NCBI GenBank assembly: GCA_003542355.1
Contig: DPKU01000051.1
Location: forward strand, 1-8,895
Source: Clostridiales bacterium
GTDB taxonomy: Bacteria > Bacillota > Clostridia > Peptostreptococcales > Anaerovoracaceae
Direction of reading: 5' to 3'
DNA length: 8,895 nucleotides
A model generated the notes under the pieces. It saw only the letters and a program-made list of their open reading frames with translations. It was not told where the DNA came from and made no database searches. Of the stretch, positions 1 to 5,616 are shown piece after piece. Both the position numbers and the translations under genes were made by a program. The stretch's first letter is position 1. Every line of letters starts with the position of its first letter.

Positions 1-455
1 GGGGCGGCGGCAGAAAGCCGTTCAGACAAAAGGGCACAGGCCGCCACAGACAGGGCAGCACCACCGATCCCACCCAGGTGGGCGGCGGCGTAGCATTCGC
101 ACCCAAGCCCAGAGATTACAGATATACGCTTCCCAAAAAACTCAAGAGACTTGCACTGAAGTCCGTGCTTTCCTCGAAGGTGACCGAGAAGGAAATGATC
201 GTGCTGGACAGCCTGCACTTCGATGCGCCTAAGACCAAAGATATGATCAAGGTCCTTGGAAATATCAATGCAGCGAAAAAAGCGCTGATCGTCATGGCAG
301 ACAAGGACGAAGCAGTCATCAAGAGCGCGTCCAACATTCCAGGCGTCACCGCGACGATGGTCTCTCAGATGAACGTATATGAAATTATGCATCACACCAG
401 CTTTGTGATCACAAAGGATGCTGTGGAAAAAATTCAGGAGGTGTATGCAAAATGA
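1..455 (+). CDS. rplD: 50S ribosomal protein L4, 5'-truncated
   Basis: L4 is a 50S protein that binds 23S rRNA domain I and sends a long loop into the peptide exit tunnel; in some bacteria it also represses its own operon. The gene enters from the left window edge: the first full codon is at 3 and 150 residues remain. Aligned to E. coli L4, about 53 N-terminal residues are missing, so GTG at 78 is an internal valine and not a start. The tunnel loop is visible as RQKGTGRHRQGS followed by a glycine run and FAPKPRDY, then the LPKK and RLALKS motifs of the globular domain. Two loop positions look unusual: His where GTGRA normally has Ala, and TDPTQ where SPxW is common. The TGA stop overlaps the rplW ATG by four bases (ATGA), which suggests translational coupling. 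The identification is secure. Confidence 0.97.
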   Translation, partial: GGGRKPFRQKGTGRHRQGSTTDPTQVGGGVAFAPKPRDYRYTLPKKLKRLALKSVLSSKVTEKEMIVLDSLHFDAPKTKDMIKVLGNINAAKKALIVMADKDEAVIKSASNIPGVTATMVSQMNVYEIMHHTSFVITKDAVEKIQEVYAK

Positions 456-742
456 GAACTGCCTATGATGTATTGATCAAACCCGTCATCTCCGAACGGA
501 GCATGGACGACGCAGCGGCGAAGAAGTACACCTTCAAAGTGGCTGTCGATGCCAATAAAACAGAAATCAAATCCGCCGTCGAAGAAGCTTTCGGCGTTGA
601 GGTCGTTAAAGTGAACGTCATGAACAACGACGGCAAAGTGAAGAGACAAGGAAAGTACGTGGGTCGGACCGCCGCATACAAAAAGGCGATCGTCACGCTC
701 TCCGAAAAGAGTAAAGCCATCGAGTTCTTCGAAGGGCTCTAA
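452..742 (+). CDS. rplW: 50S ribosomal protein L23
   Basis: L23 sits at the mouth of the exit tunnel on the 50S subunit and is the docking site for trigger factor and the signal recognition particle. The 96-residue length is normal. The N-terminal KPVISERS motif carries Glu15, which lines up with E. coli Glu18, the trigger factor contact. The basic segment KVKRQGKYVGRTAAYKKAIV is the rRNA-binding extended loop and following strand typical of the family. The ATG overlaps the rplD stop, and AGGAGGTG at 436-443 lies eight bases upstream inside rplD, so the start is well supported. It is followed by rplB after 16 bases. Nothing odd is seen. Confidence 0.98.
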   Translation: MRTAYDVLIKPVISERSMDDAAAKKYTFKVAVDANKTEIKSAVEEAFGVEVVKVNVMNNDGKVKRQGKYVGRTAAYKKAIVTLSEKSKAIEFFEGL

Positions 743-758
743 GGTAGGAGGAAACAAT

Positions 759-1592
759 ATGGGAATCAGAAAATATAAGCCGACTACTCCGGGGTTGAGA
801 GGCATGACTGTCTCCACATTCGAAGAGATCACGTGCAGCACCCCCGAAAAATCGCTGACGGTGACATTGAAGAAGAACGCCGGCAGAAATTCCAGAGGAA
901 AGATCACAGTCCGACATCGCGGCGGCGGCACACGCCCCAAATACAGGATCATCGACTTCAAGAGAAACAAAGACGGGATCCCCGCGACGGTCAAGACCAT
1001 CGAATACGATCCCAACAGAAGCGCCAACATCGCACTGCTGTTTTATGCAGACGGAGAAAAAAGATACATCATCGCCCCTCACGAGCTGAAGGTCGGCGAC
1101 GTACTCTTCTCCGGACCCGAGTCCGATATCAAAATCGGAAACGCCTTGCCTTTGGCCAACATTCCTGTTGGTACCGTGATCCACAATGTGGAGCTGAAGA
1201 ACGGCAAGGGCGCTCAGCTGGTCAGAAGCGCCGGCAACGGTGCTCAGCTGATGGCCAAAGAAGGCAATTACGCCCAGGTGCGTCTGCCTTCCGGAGAAGT
1301 TCGTAAAATCCGCAAGGAATGCCGGGCTACCATCGGAGAAGTGGGGAACATCGACCACGGCAACATCTCCATCGGCAAAGCAGGCCGCAAAAGGCACATG
1401 GGCATTCGGCCCACGGTCAGAGGTTCGGTCATGAACCCCAACGACCATCCTCACGGCGGTGGCGAAGGCAAGACCGGTATCGGTCGTCCGGGTCCTGTGA
1501 CTCCCTGGGGCAAGCCCGCACTGGGATATAAGACGAGAAAGAAGAACAAGCCGTCGAACCAGTACATCGTTAAGAAAAGAAGCGAGAAGTAG
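759..1592 (+). CDS. rplB: 50S ribosomal protein L2
   Basis: L2 is one of the largest primary 23S rRNA binders; it is needed for subunit association and for peptidyl transferase centre assembly. The 277 residues match the family. Landmarks are RGMTVSTFEEIT near residue 14, VRHRGGG at 51-57, YRIIDFKR at 62-69, EYDPNRSANIAL at 82-93 and the C-terminal MNPNDHPHGGGEG followed by TPWGKPALGYKTR. His230 corresponds to E. coli His229, a residue linked to peptidyl transferase activity. After the GGG of the N-terminal motif the usual HKR-like residues are replaced by Thr58-Arg59-Pro60. AGGAGG at 746-751 is seven bases before the ATG. The stop is TAG and rpsS follows after 23 bases. Confidence 0.98.
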   Translation: MGIRKYKPTTPGLRGMTVSTFEEITCSTPEKSLTVTLKKNAGRNSRGKITVRHRGGGTRPKYRIIDFKRNKDGIPATVKTIEYDPNRSANIALLFYADGEKRYIIAPHELKVGDVLFSGPESDIKIGNALPLANIPVGTVIHNVELKNGKGAQLVRSAGNGAQLMAKEGNYAQVRLPSGEVRKIRKECRATIGEVGNIDHGNISIGKAGRKRHMGIRPTVRGSVMNPNDHPHGGGEGKTGIGRPGPVTPWGKPALGYKTRKKNKPSNQYIVKKRSEK

Positions 1593-1615
1593 TTGAAGGG
1601 AGGATACAACAGTCC

Positions 1616-1897
1616 ATGAGCAGATCATTAAAAAAAGGCCCCTTCGTAAACGAGAAGCTGATAAAAGCGATCGACACAATGAACGAGGCCAACCAAAAAA
1701 AAGTTATTAAAACCTGGTCCAGACCGTCAACGATATTTCCCCAGATGGTTGGACACACCATAGCGGTACACGATGGCAAGAAGCACATTCCTGTCTATAT
1801 AACGGAAGATATGGTCGGACACCGGCTGGGCGAATTCGCACCCACCAGAACCTACAGAGGTCACGCATCCGACAAGTCCTCCAAAGTGAGAAAGTAG
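1616..1897 (+). CDS. rpsS: 30S ribosomal protein S19
   Basis: S19 lies in the head of the 30S subunit, pairs with S13 and touches the A-site region and the inter-subunit bridge. The 93-residue protein starts MSRSLKKGPFV, the family signature, and continues through TWSRPSTIFPQMVGHTIAVH to the terminal LGEFAPTRTYRGH. The start is fixed by this match because no in-frame alternative lies just upstream. The Shine-Dalgarno GGGAGG at 1598-1603 is 12 bases from the ATG, longer than the 5-9 bases seen for most genes here, so initiation may be somewhat less efficient. The stop is TAG. The gene sits in its canonical place between rplB and rplV. Confidence 0.98.
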   Translation: MSRSLKKGPFVNEKLIKAIDTMNEANQKKVIKTWSRPSTIFPQMVGHTIAVHDGKKHIPVYITEDMVGHRLGEFAPTRTYRGHASDKSSKVRK

Positions 1898-1912
1898 GAA
1901 GGAGATCAGACA

Positions 1913-2245
1913 ATGGAAGCAAGAGCAGTTGCAAAATACGTTAAGATGTCTCCGTCCAAAATCAAACCCGTCACCGATCTGGTGCGCGGCAAAGATCTAA
2001 CGGAGGCCCTGACCATTTTAAAGTTTACTCCCGGCAAGGGCGCGGAATTGATTGAAAAAGTCGTACAGTCTGCAGCAGCCAATGCAGAAAACAACCATGA
2101 AATGGATGTTTCCAAGCTGTATGTAGCAGAGATTTACGCAAATCAAGGCCCCACCATGAAGCGGTGGAGAGCCGGAGCCCAGGGACGCGCAGGCAGGATT
2201 CTAAAGAGAAGCAGCCACATCGGCGTCACCTTAAAAGAAAGATAA
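1913..2245 (+). CDS. rplV: 50S ribosomal protein L22
   Basis: L22 binds 23S rRNA early in assembly, and its beta-hairpin lines the exit tunnel opposite L4, where macrolides and arrest peptides are sensed. The 110 residues align without gaps to the 110 residues of E. coli L22. The globular part shows SPSKIKPVTDLVRGK and ALTILKFTP; the hairpin begins at GPTMKRW (79-85) and ends GRAGRILKRSSHI. Residues 87-88 are Ala-Gly where E. coli and most bacteria I can recall have Pro-Arg, so the hairpin tip has lost a proline and a positive charge. AAGGAG at 1899-1904 is eight bases before the ATG and abuts the TAG stop of rpsS. Confidence 0.98.
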   Translation: MEARAVAKYVKMSPSKIKPVTDLVRGKDLTEALTILKFTPGKGAELIEKVVQSAAANAENNHEMDVSKLYVAEIYANQGPTMKRWRAGAQGRAGRILKRSSHIGVTLKER

Positions 2246-2264
2246 TCAGCGAGGAGGTTTATGA

Positions 2265-3194
2265 ATGGGTCAGAAAGTTAGTCCACATGGTTTGAGAGTG
2301 GGCGTAATAAAAGACTGGGATTCCAAATGGTATGCAAGTAAGAAGAGCTTCTCGGATTATCTTATAGAAGATAAGAAGGTAAGAGACTTCGTTAAAAAGA
2401 AACTGTATATTGCTGGAGTATCCAAAATCGTCATCGAAAGAGCAGCAGAGAACCAAATGAGAATCAGTGTTCTCACGGCGAAGCCCGGCATGGTGATCGG
2501 GCGCGGCGGAGACGGCATCGATCAGCTGAAGAGCGATCTGGAAAAAATGACGGGCAAAGCGGTATCGGTAAACATCGTCGAAGTGCGGCGTCCGGAGCTG
2601 GATGCCCAACTTACAGCCGAAAGCATCGCTCAGGCGCTGGAAAAGCGCGTATCGTTCAGACGTGCCATGAAACAGGCTATGCAAAGAACGATGAAAGCCG
2701 GCGGCAAGGGAGTCAAGATCATGGTTTCCGGCCGTGTAGGCGGGGCGGAAATCGCCAGAAGTGAAAAATACAGCGAGGGCAATGTTCCTCTTCATACGCT
2801 TCGTGCAGATATTTCTTACGGCTTTATCGAAGCCGACACACAGTACGGAAAACTGGGTGTAAAGGTGTGGATCAACAACGGCGAGATCCTCGGAAAAGAT
2901 CTGGTCCCTGCGATTCCTGAAGAGAAGGAAAGCAAGAGAGGCGACCGGAACGATCGCAACAAGAGAAATGATCGCAGCAGAAGAGATGATCGTCCCAGAA
3001 GAGATCGCAACGATCGCGGTGGACGTGGACGGACGGACGAACGGGAAGTCAAGCGTTATGAGAATCCCAGAAAACGGCCGGCCAAAGCTGCAGCACCTAA
3101 GGAAGAATCAGCTGTAGAAGCAGTGGATACCAAAGCAGCAACAGATGCCATCGTGGCAGATGTAAAGCAAACATCCACTCCCTCAGAAGAATAA
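2265..3194 (+). CDS. rpsC: 30S ribosomal protein S3 with long charged C-terminal tail
   Basis: S3 sits at the mRNA entry channel of the 30S head and, with S4 and S5, gives the ribosome its helicase activity. Residues 1-217 are a complete S3: MGQKVSPHGLRVG start, a KH domain with the VIGRGG loop (77-82), then FRRAMKQ (131-137), whose Arg132, Arg133 and Lys136 match the E. coli helicase residues, and GRVGGAEIAR and VPLHTLRADI. Family members in Bacillota are usually about 215-225 residues; this one is 309. The extra part is an Arg/Asp/Asn-rich segment (about 225-258), a basic stretch, and an Ala/Glu-rich end. The reading frame stays open through the tail and stops with TAA just before the rplP ribosome binding site, so the tail is a real part of the ORF. 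AGGAGG at 2252-2257 is seven bases before ATG 2265; the ATG at 2261 is out of frame. Confidence 0.97.
   Translation: MGQKVSPHGLRVGVIKDWDSKWYASKKSFSDYLIEDKKVRDFVKKKLYIAGVSKIVIERAAENQMRISVLTAKPGMVIGRGGDGIDQLKSDLEKMTGKAVSVNIVEVRRPELDAQLTAESIAQALEKRVSFRRAMKQAMQRTMKAGGKGVKIMVSGRVGGAEIARSEKYSEGNVPLHTLRADISYGFIEADTQYGKLGVKVWINNGEILGKDLVPAIPEEKESKRGDRNDRNKRNDRSRRDDRPRRDRNDRGGRGRTDEREVKRYENPRKRPAKAAAPKEESAVEAVDTKAATDAIVADVKQTSTPSEE
2937..3038 (+). repeat. low-complexity Arg/Asp/Asn-rich coding segment of the S3 tail
   Basis: This stretch encodes S3 residues 225-258, made almost only of Arg, Asp, Asn, Lys and Gly with short units such as NDR, RRD and RDRND. At DNA level GATCG recurs five times (near 2952, 2970, 2988, 3003 and 3012) with spacings of 9 to 18 bases, so it is an imperfect degenerate repeat and not a clean tandem array. 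The segment is charge-patterned and should be disordered. Such repeats can grow or shrink by slippage in steps that keep the frame. Confidence 0.75.
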
Positions 3195-3218
3195 GCACGA
3201 AGAAAGGAGGAGTCAGCG

Positions 3219-3650
3219 ATGTTAATGCCAAAGCGCGTTAAACGCAGAAGAGTCCACAGAGGAAGAATGAAAGGTGTCGCCACAAAGGGCAACACGATCA
3301 CCTACGGTTCGTACGGGATCGTCGCTCAGGAGTGTGGCTGGATCACCGCCAATCAGATAGAGTCTGCCCGTATTGCAATGACCCGTTCCATCAAGAGGGG
3401 CGGACAGGTCTTCATCAAGATATTTCCCCATAAGCCGGTGACAAAAAAGCCTGCCGAAGTCCGGATGGGTTCCGGTAAGGGCGCACCAGAATTTTGGGTT
3501 GCCGTGGTGAAGCCGGGCAGAGTGATGTTCGAGATCGGCGGCGTGACCGAAGATGCGGCGAAAGAAGCCATGCGTCTTGCAATGCACAAGCTCCCTATCA
3601 AATGTAAGTTTGTCGCTAAGAGCGACACGGCAAAGGGTGGTGAAGCGTAA
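3219..3650 (+). CDS. rplP: 50S ribosomal protein L16
   Basis: L16 is a late-assembling 50S protein that helps position A-site tRNA near the peptidyl transferase centre. The 143-residue protein begins MLMPKRVKRRRVHRGRMKG, matching the family MLxPKR start, and holds ARIAMTR, KRGGQVFIKIFP and the strongly conserved EVRMGSGKGAPEFWVAVVKPG. The end HKLPIKCKFV is also typical. The ATG at 3219 is chosen over the ATG two codons later because it fits the family and has AAAGGAGG at 3203-3210, eight bases away. The TAA stop shares one base with the rpmC ATG (TAATG), a standard coupling arrangement. Confidence 0.98.
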   Translation: MLMPKRVKRRRVHRGRMKGVATKGNTITYGSYGIVAQECGWITANQIESARIAMTRSIKRGGQVFIKIFPHKPVTKKPAEVRMGSGKGAPEFWVAVVKPGRVMFEIGGVTEDAAKEAMRLAMHKLPIKCKFVAKSDTAKGGEA

Positions 3651-3853
3651 TGAAAATCGAAAAAGTCAGAAACATGAGTCAGACGGAACTCACTGCCGAA
3701 GAGTTGAAGCTGAAGAAGGAACTGTTTAACCTGAGATTTCAACACGTGACCGGTCAGCTGGAAAACCCGTTGAAAATGAGGGATCTCAAAAGAGATATCG
3801 CAAGAGTAAAGACCGTCATGAGAGAACAGGAACTCAAGAAGGCCGAGAAATAA
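3650..3853 (+). CDS. rpmC: 50S ribosomal protein L29
   Basis: L29 is a small two-helix protein next to L23 at the tunnel exit, part of the platform used by targeting factors. The 67 residues carry the signature KKELFNLRFQ, then TGQLENP and the second helix with RDIARVKTVMRE. Start and upstream gene overlap by one base. The only Shine-Dalgarno-like sequence is the weak GGTGGT at 3636-3641 inside rplP, so reinitiation after rplP is probably the main route of translation. The stop is TAA and rpsQ follows after 18 bases. Confidence 0.97.
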   Translation: MKIEKVRNMSQTELTAEELKLKKELFNLRFQHVTGQLENPLKMRDLKRDIARVKTVMREQELKKAEK

Positions 3854-3871
3854 CCGAAAGGAGGATGCAAA

Positions 3872-4132
3872 ATGTCAGAAGACAGGAAAACCAGAAAGAC
3901 AAGAATTGGGATTGTCACCAGCGATAAAATGGACAAGACGATCACCGTCGGTGTGGAAGAGTCCCTTCGCCATTCTCTTTACGGTAAGTCGGTAAAGAGA
4001 ACGAAAAAGTTCAAGGCACACGATGAAAACAACGAGTGCCAAATTGGAGATAAAGTAAAAATCATGGAGACCCGGCCTCTTTCCAAGGATAAGAGATGGA
4101 GATTGGTCGAGATACTCGAGAAGGTTAAATAG
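3872..4132 (+). CDS. rpsQ: 30S ribosomal protein S17
   Basis: S17 is an OB-fold primary 16S rRNA binder in the 30S body. The 86 residues show RKTRIGIVTSDKMDKTITV, the YGKSVKRTKKFKAHDE strand-turn motif, and the C-terminal GDKVKIMETRPLSKDKRWRLVEI, all family hallmarks. AAAGGAGG at 3857-3864 is seven bases before the ATG. This is the last gene of the S10 half. Its TAG stop is merged with the Shine-Dalgarno of rplN (TAGGGAGG), leaving no room for a terminator or promoter between the S10 and spc halves. Confidence 0.98.
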   Translation: MSEDRKTRKTRIGIVTSDKMDKTITVGVEESLRHSLYGKSVKRTKKFKAHDENNECQIGDKVKIMETRPLSKDKRWRLVEILEKVK

Positions 4133-4144
4133 GGAGGCACCGAA

Positions 4145-4513
4145 ATGATACAGCCGGAAACCAGGTTAAAAGTTGCCGATAATTCCGGGGCAAAGGAATT
4201 GTTGTGCATCCGCGTGCTCGGCGGGACCCGCCGCAAGTATGCGAACGTTGGCGACATCATTGTATGTGCCGTCAAGGTAGCGACTCCCGGCGGAGTTGTT
4301 AAAAAGGGCGAAGTAGTAAAGGCCGTCGTTGTACGGACAGCTACAGGCGAACGCAGAGTAGACGGCAGCTATGTCAAGTTTGATCAGAACGCAGCCGTGA
4401 TCATCAAAGAAGATAAAACACCCATCGGAACTCGTATTTTCGGACCTGTCGCCAGGGAACTCCGGGAAAAAGGGTTCATGAAGATCGTTTCTTTGGCACC
4501 GGAAGTACTGTAG
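4145..4513 (+). CDS. rplN: 50S ribosomal protein L14
   Basis: L14 is a highly conserved 50S protein at the subunit interface and the contact for the silencing factor RsfS. Its 122 residues are the standard length. It starts MIQPETRLKVADNSGAKEL and contains CIRVLGG, YANVGDIIV, VVVRT, SYVKFDQNAAVII and the closing GTRIFGPVARELREKGFMKIVSLAPEVL-type end. GGGAGG at 4132-4137 is seven bases before the ATG and overlaps the rpsQ stop. It is the first gene of the classical spc operon but lies only 12 bases after rpsQ. Its own stop is TAG inside TAGGAGGT. Confidence 0.98.
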   Translation: MIQPETRLKVADNSGAKELLCIRVLGGTRRKYANVGDIIVCAVKVATPGGVVKKGEVVKAVVVRTATGERRVDGSYVKFDQNAAVIIKEDKTPIGTRIFGPVARELREKGFMKIVSLAPEVL

Positions 4514-4525
4514 GAGGTCGAAAAT

Positions 4526-4831
4526 ATGAACATTAAAAAGAACGACACGGTACTCGTGATTACCGGTAAAGACAAAGGAAAAAAGGGCAAAGTCCTCGTT
4601 GCGATGCCTAAGAAGGAAATGATCATCGTCGAGGGTGTGAACATTCAGACCAAGCACGCCAAAGCCAAGCAAAAAGTGGCTGCGGAGATCAGAAAGCAGG
4701 AAGGTCCGATCCACGTTTCGAATGTCATGTACTTCGATGCGAAAGCGAAGGCACCTACCCGTATCGGATACAAGGTAGTGAACGGACACAAAAAGAGAGT
4801 ATCCAAGAAAACCGGTCAGGTGATCGACTAA
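4526..4831 (+). CDS. rplX: 50S ribosomal protein L24
   Basis: L24 is a KOW-fold protein that starts 50S assembly by binding the 5' domain of 23S rRNA and ends up beside the tunnel exit. The 101 residues begin with the KOW segment, KKNDTVLVITGKDKGKKGKV (residues 4-23), followed by IIVEGVNIQTKH, GPIHVSNVMY and PTRIGYK, as in other Bacillota. No cysteine pairs are present, so it has no zinc site. AGGAGGT at 4512-4518 is seven bases before the ATG and overlaps the rplN stop codon. The stop is TAA and the gap to rplE is 20 bases. Confidence 0.98.
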   Translation: MNIKKNDTVLVITGKDKGKKGKVLVAMPKKEMIIVEGVNIQTKHAKAKQKVAAEIRKQEGPIHVSNVMYFDAKAKAPTRIGYKVVNGHKKRVSKKTGQVID

Positions 4832-4835
4832 TTCG

Positions 4836-4854
4836 AAAGGAGGAAACCATCTTG
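4836..4854 (+). promoter_or_regulatory. ribosome binding site and TTG start of rplE
   Basis: AAAGGAGG at 4836-4843 is followed eight bases later by TTG at 4852-4854. No in-frame ATG lies between the ribosome binding site and the conserved body of L5, and the protein read from TTG begins MAARLKEKYKSEVFP as expected for the family. TTG is therefore the best start, backed by one of the strongest Shine-Dalgarno sequences in the window. It is the only non-ATG start in the cluster. Confidence 0.9.
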
Positions 4855-5394
4855 GCAGCAAGACTGAAAGAGAAATACAAAAGTGAAGTATTTCCTGTAT
4901 TAAAAGATAAATTTCAATATGCAAATGTAATGGAGGTTCCTAAGCTCGAAAAGATCACACTCAACATGGGTCTTGGCGATACAAAGGACAATCCCAAACT
5001 GCTGGAAGTAGCCGTAAAAGAAATGACGATCATTGCGGGTCAGGCCCCTGTGGTCACCAAATCCCGTAAATCCATCGCGAACTTCAAGTTGCGTGCAGGC
5101 ATGTCCGTGGGCGCAAAGGTGACGCTTCGCGGAGACCGCATGTACGAATTTGCAGATAAATTCTTTACGATCGCGCTCCCCAGAGTGAGAGACTTTAAAG
5201 GCGTCAGCAAAAACTCTTTCGACGGAAGAGGAAACTTTTCCATGGGGGTCAAAGAACAGCTGATATTCCCGGAGATCGTCTACGACAATGTCGAGAAAAT
5301 CAGAGGAATGGACATCGTATTCACAACCACGGCCAAAACCGACGAGGAAGCCAGAGCGCTTCTCGAAATGCTCGGCATGCCGTTTGAGAAGTAG
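4852..5394 (+). CDS. rplE: 50S ribosomal protein L5
   Basis: L5 binds 5S rRNA with L18 and L25-type proteins, forms the central protuberance and touches the P-site tRNA and S13. The 180 residues are the usual length. Clear motifs are the N-terminal RLKEKYKSEV, ITLNMGLGD, TKSRKSIANFKLR, GAKVTLRGDRMYEFADK, LPRVRDFKGVS, FDGRGNFSMGVKEQLIFPEI and RGMDIVFTTTAKTDEEARALL. Translation starts at TTG, which could lower L5 output relative to its neighbours. In E. coli the rplE start region is where S8 represses the spc operon; I see no S8-like site here that I could defend. The TAG stop is fused to the rpsN ribosome binding site (TAGGAGGG). Confidence 0.98.
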   Translation: MAARLKEKYKSEVFPVLKDKFQYANVMEVPKLEKITLNMGLGDTKDNPKLLEVAVKEMTIIAGQAPVVTKSRKSIANFKLRAGMSVGAKVTLRGDRMYEFADKFFTIALPRVRDFKGVSKNSFDGRGNFSMGVKEQLIFPEIVYDNVEKIRGMDIVFTTTAKTDEEARALLEMLGMPFEK

Positions 5395-5403
5395 GAGGGA
5401 ATT

Positions 5404-5589
5404 ATGGCTAAAACATCTCTCAAAGTAAAGCAGCAGAGAAAACCAAAGCATTCCACCCAGGCTTACAATCGTTGCAAGCTGTGCGGTCGGCCCCATGCTT
5501 ATTTAAGAAAATACGGTATTTGCCGTATCTGTTTCAGAGAGTTGGCTTATAAGGGTGAGATCCCCGGCGTAAAAAAAGCCAGCTGGTAA
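5404..5589 (+). CDS. rpsN: 30S ribosomal protein S14, zinc-binding (type Z)
   Basis: S14 lies in the 30S head close to S3 and S10. This is the short 61-residue form with a zinc ribbon: Cys24-x2-Cys27 and Cys40-x2-Cys43. The flanking GRPHAYLRKYGICRICFRELAYKGEIPGV region is shared by type Z S14, and the C-terminal KKASW is the standard end. Type Z is the ancestral form in Bacillota, and some species carry a cysteine-free paralog elsewhere that is induced when zinc is low; none is in this window. AGGAGG at 5393-5398 is five bases before the ATG. The 27-base gap to rpsH is the longest in the window. Confidence 0.98.
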   Translation: MAKTSLKVKQQRKPKHSTQAYNRCKLCGRPHAYLRKYGICRICFRELAYKGEIPGVKKASW

Positions 5590-5616
5590 TTCAACGAAGG
5601 AAGGAGGTACTTATCT

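Noticed and set aside
78..80. GTG as the start of rplD
   Set aside because: The frame is open upstream to base 3 and encodes the conserved L4 loop, so this GTG is an internal valine of a gene cut by the window edge.
693..1679. Long minus-strand reading frame opposite rplB (328 codons)
   Set aside because: It lies fully antisense to conserved ribosomal genes, crosses their boundaries, has no recognisable protein motif, and its openness follows from the codon use of rplB.
2261..2263. ATG just upstream of rpsC
   Set aside because: It is out of frame with S3, whose conserved MGQKVSP start is at 2265.
2937..3038. S3 tail repeat as a CRISPR array, phage insertion or foreign fragment
   Set aside because: The repeats are short, irregular and coding in one frame continuous with S3, and there is no junction, target duplication or frame break.
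4800..4900. Possible S8-type translational operator at the rplX-rplE junction
   Set aside because: I could not identify the base-paired helix with the S8 recognition features by eye, and such sites are not established in this group.
4166..4924. Long minus-strand reading frame opposite rplN, rplX and the start of rplE (252 codons)
   Set aside because: It spans three sense genes, has a His/Phe/Leu-rich composition typical of an antisense shadow, and matches no family I recognise.
4900..5496. Minus-strand reading frame opposite rplE and rpsN (198 codons)
   Set aside because: Antisense shadow of conserved genes with no family resemblance.
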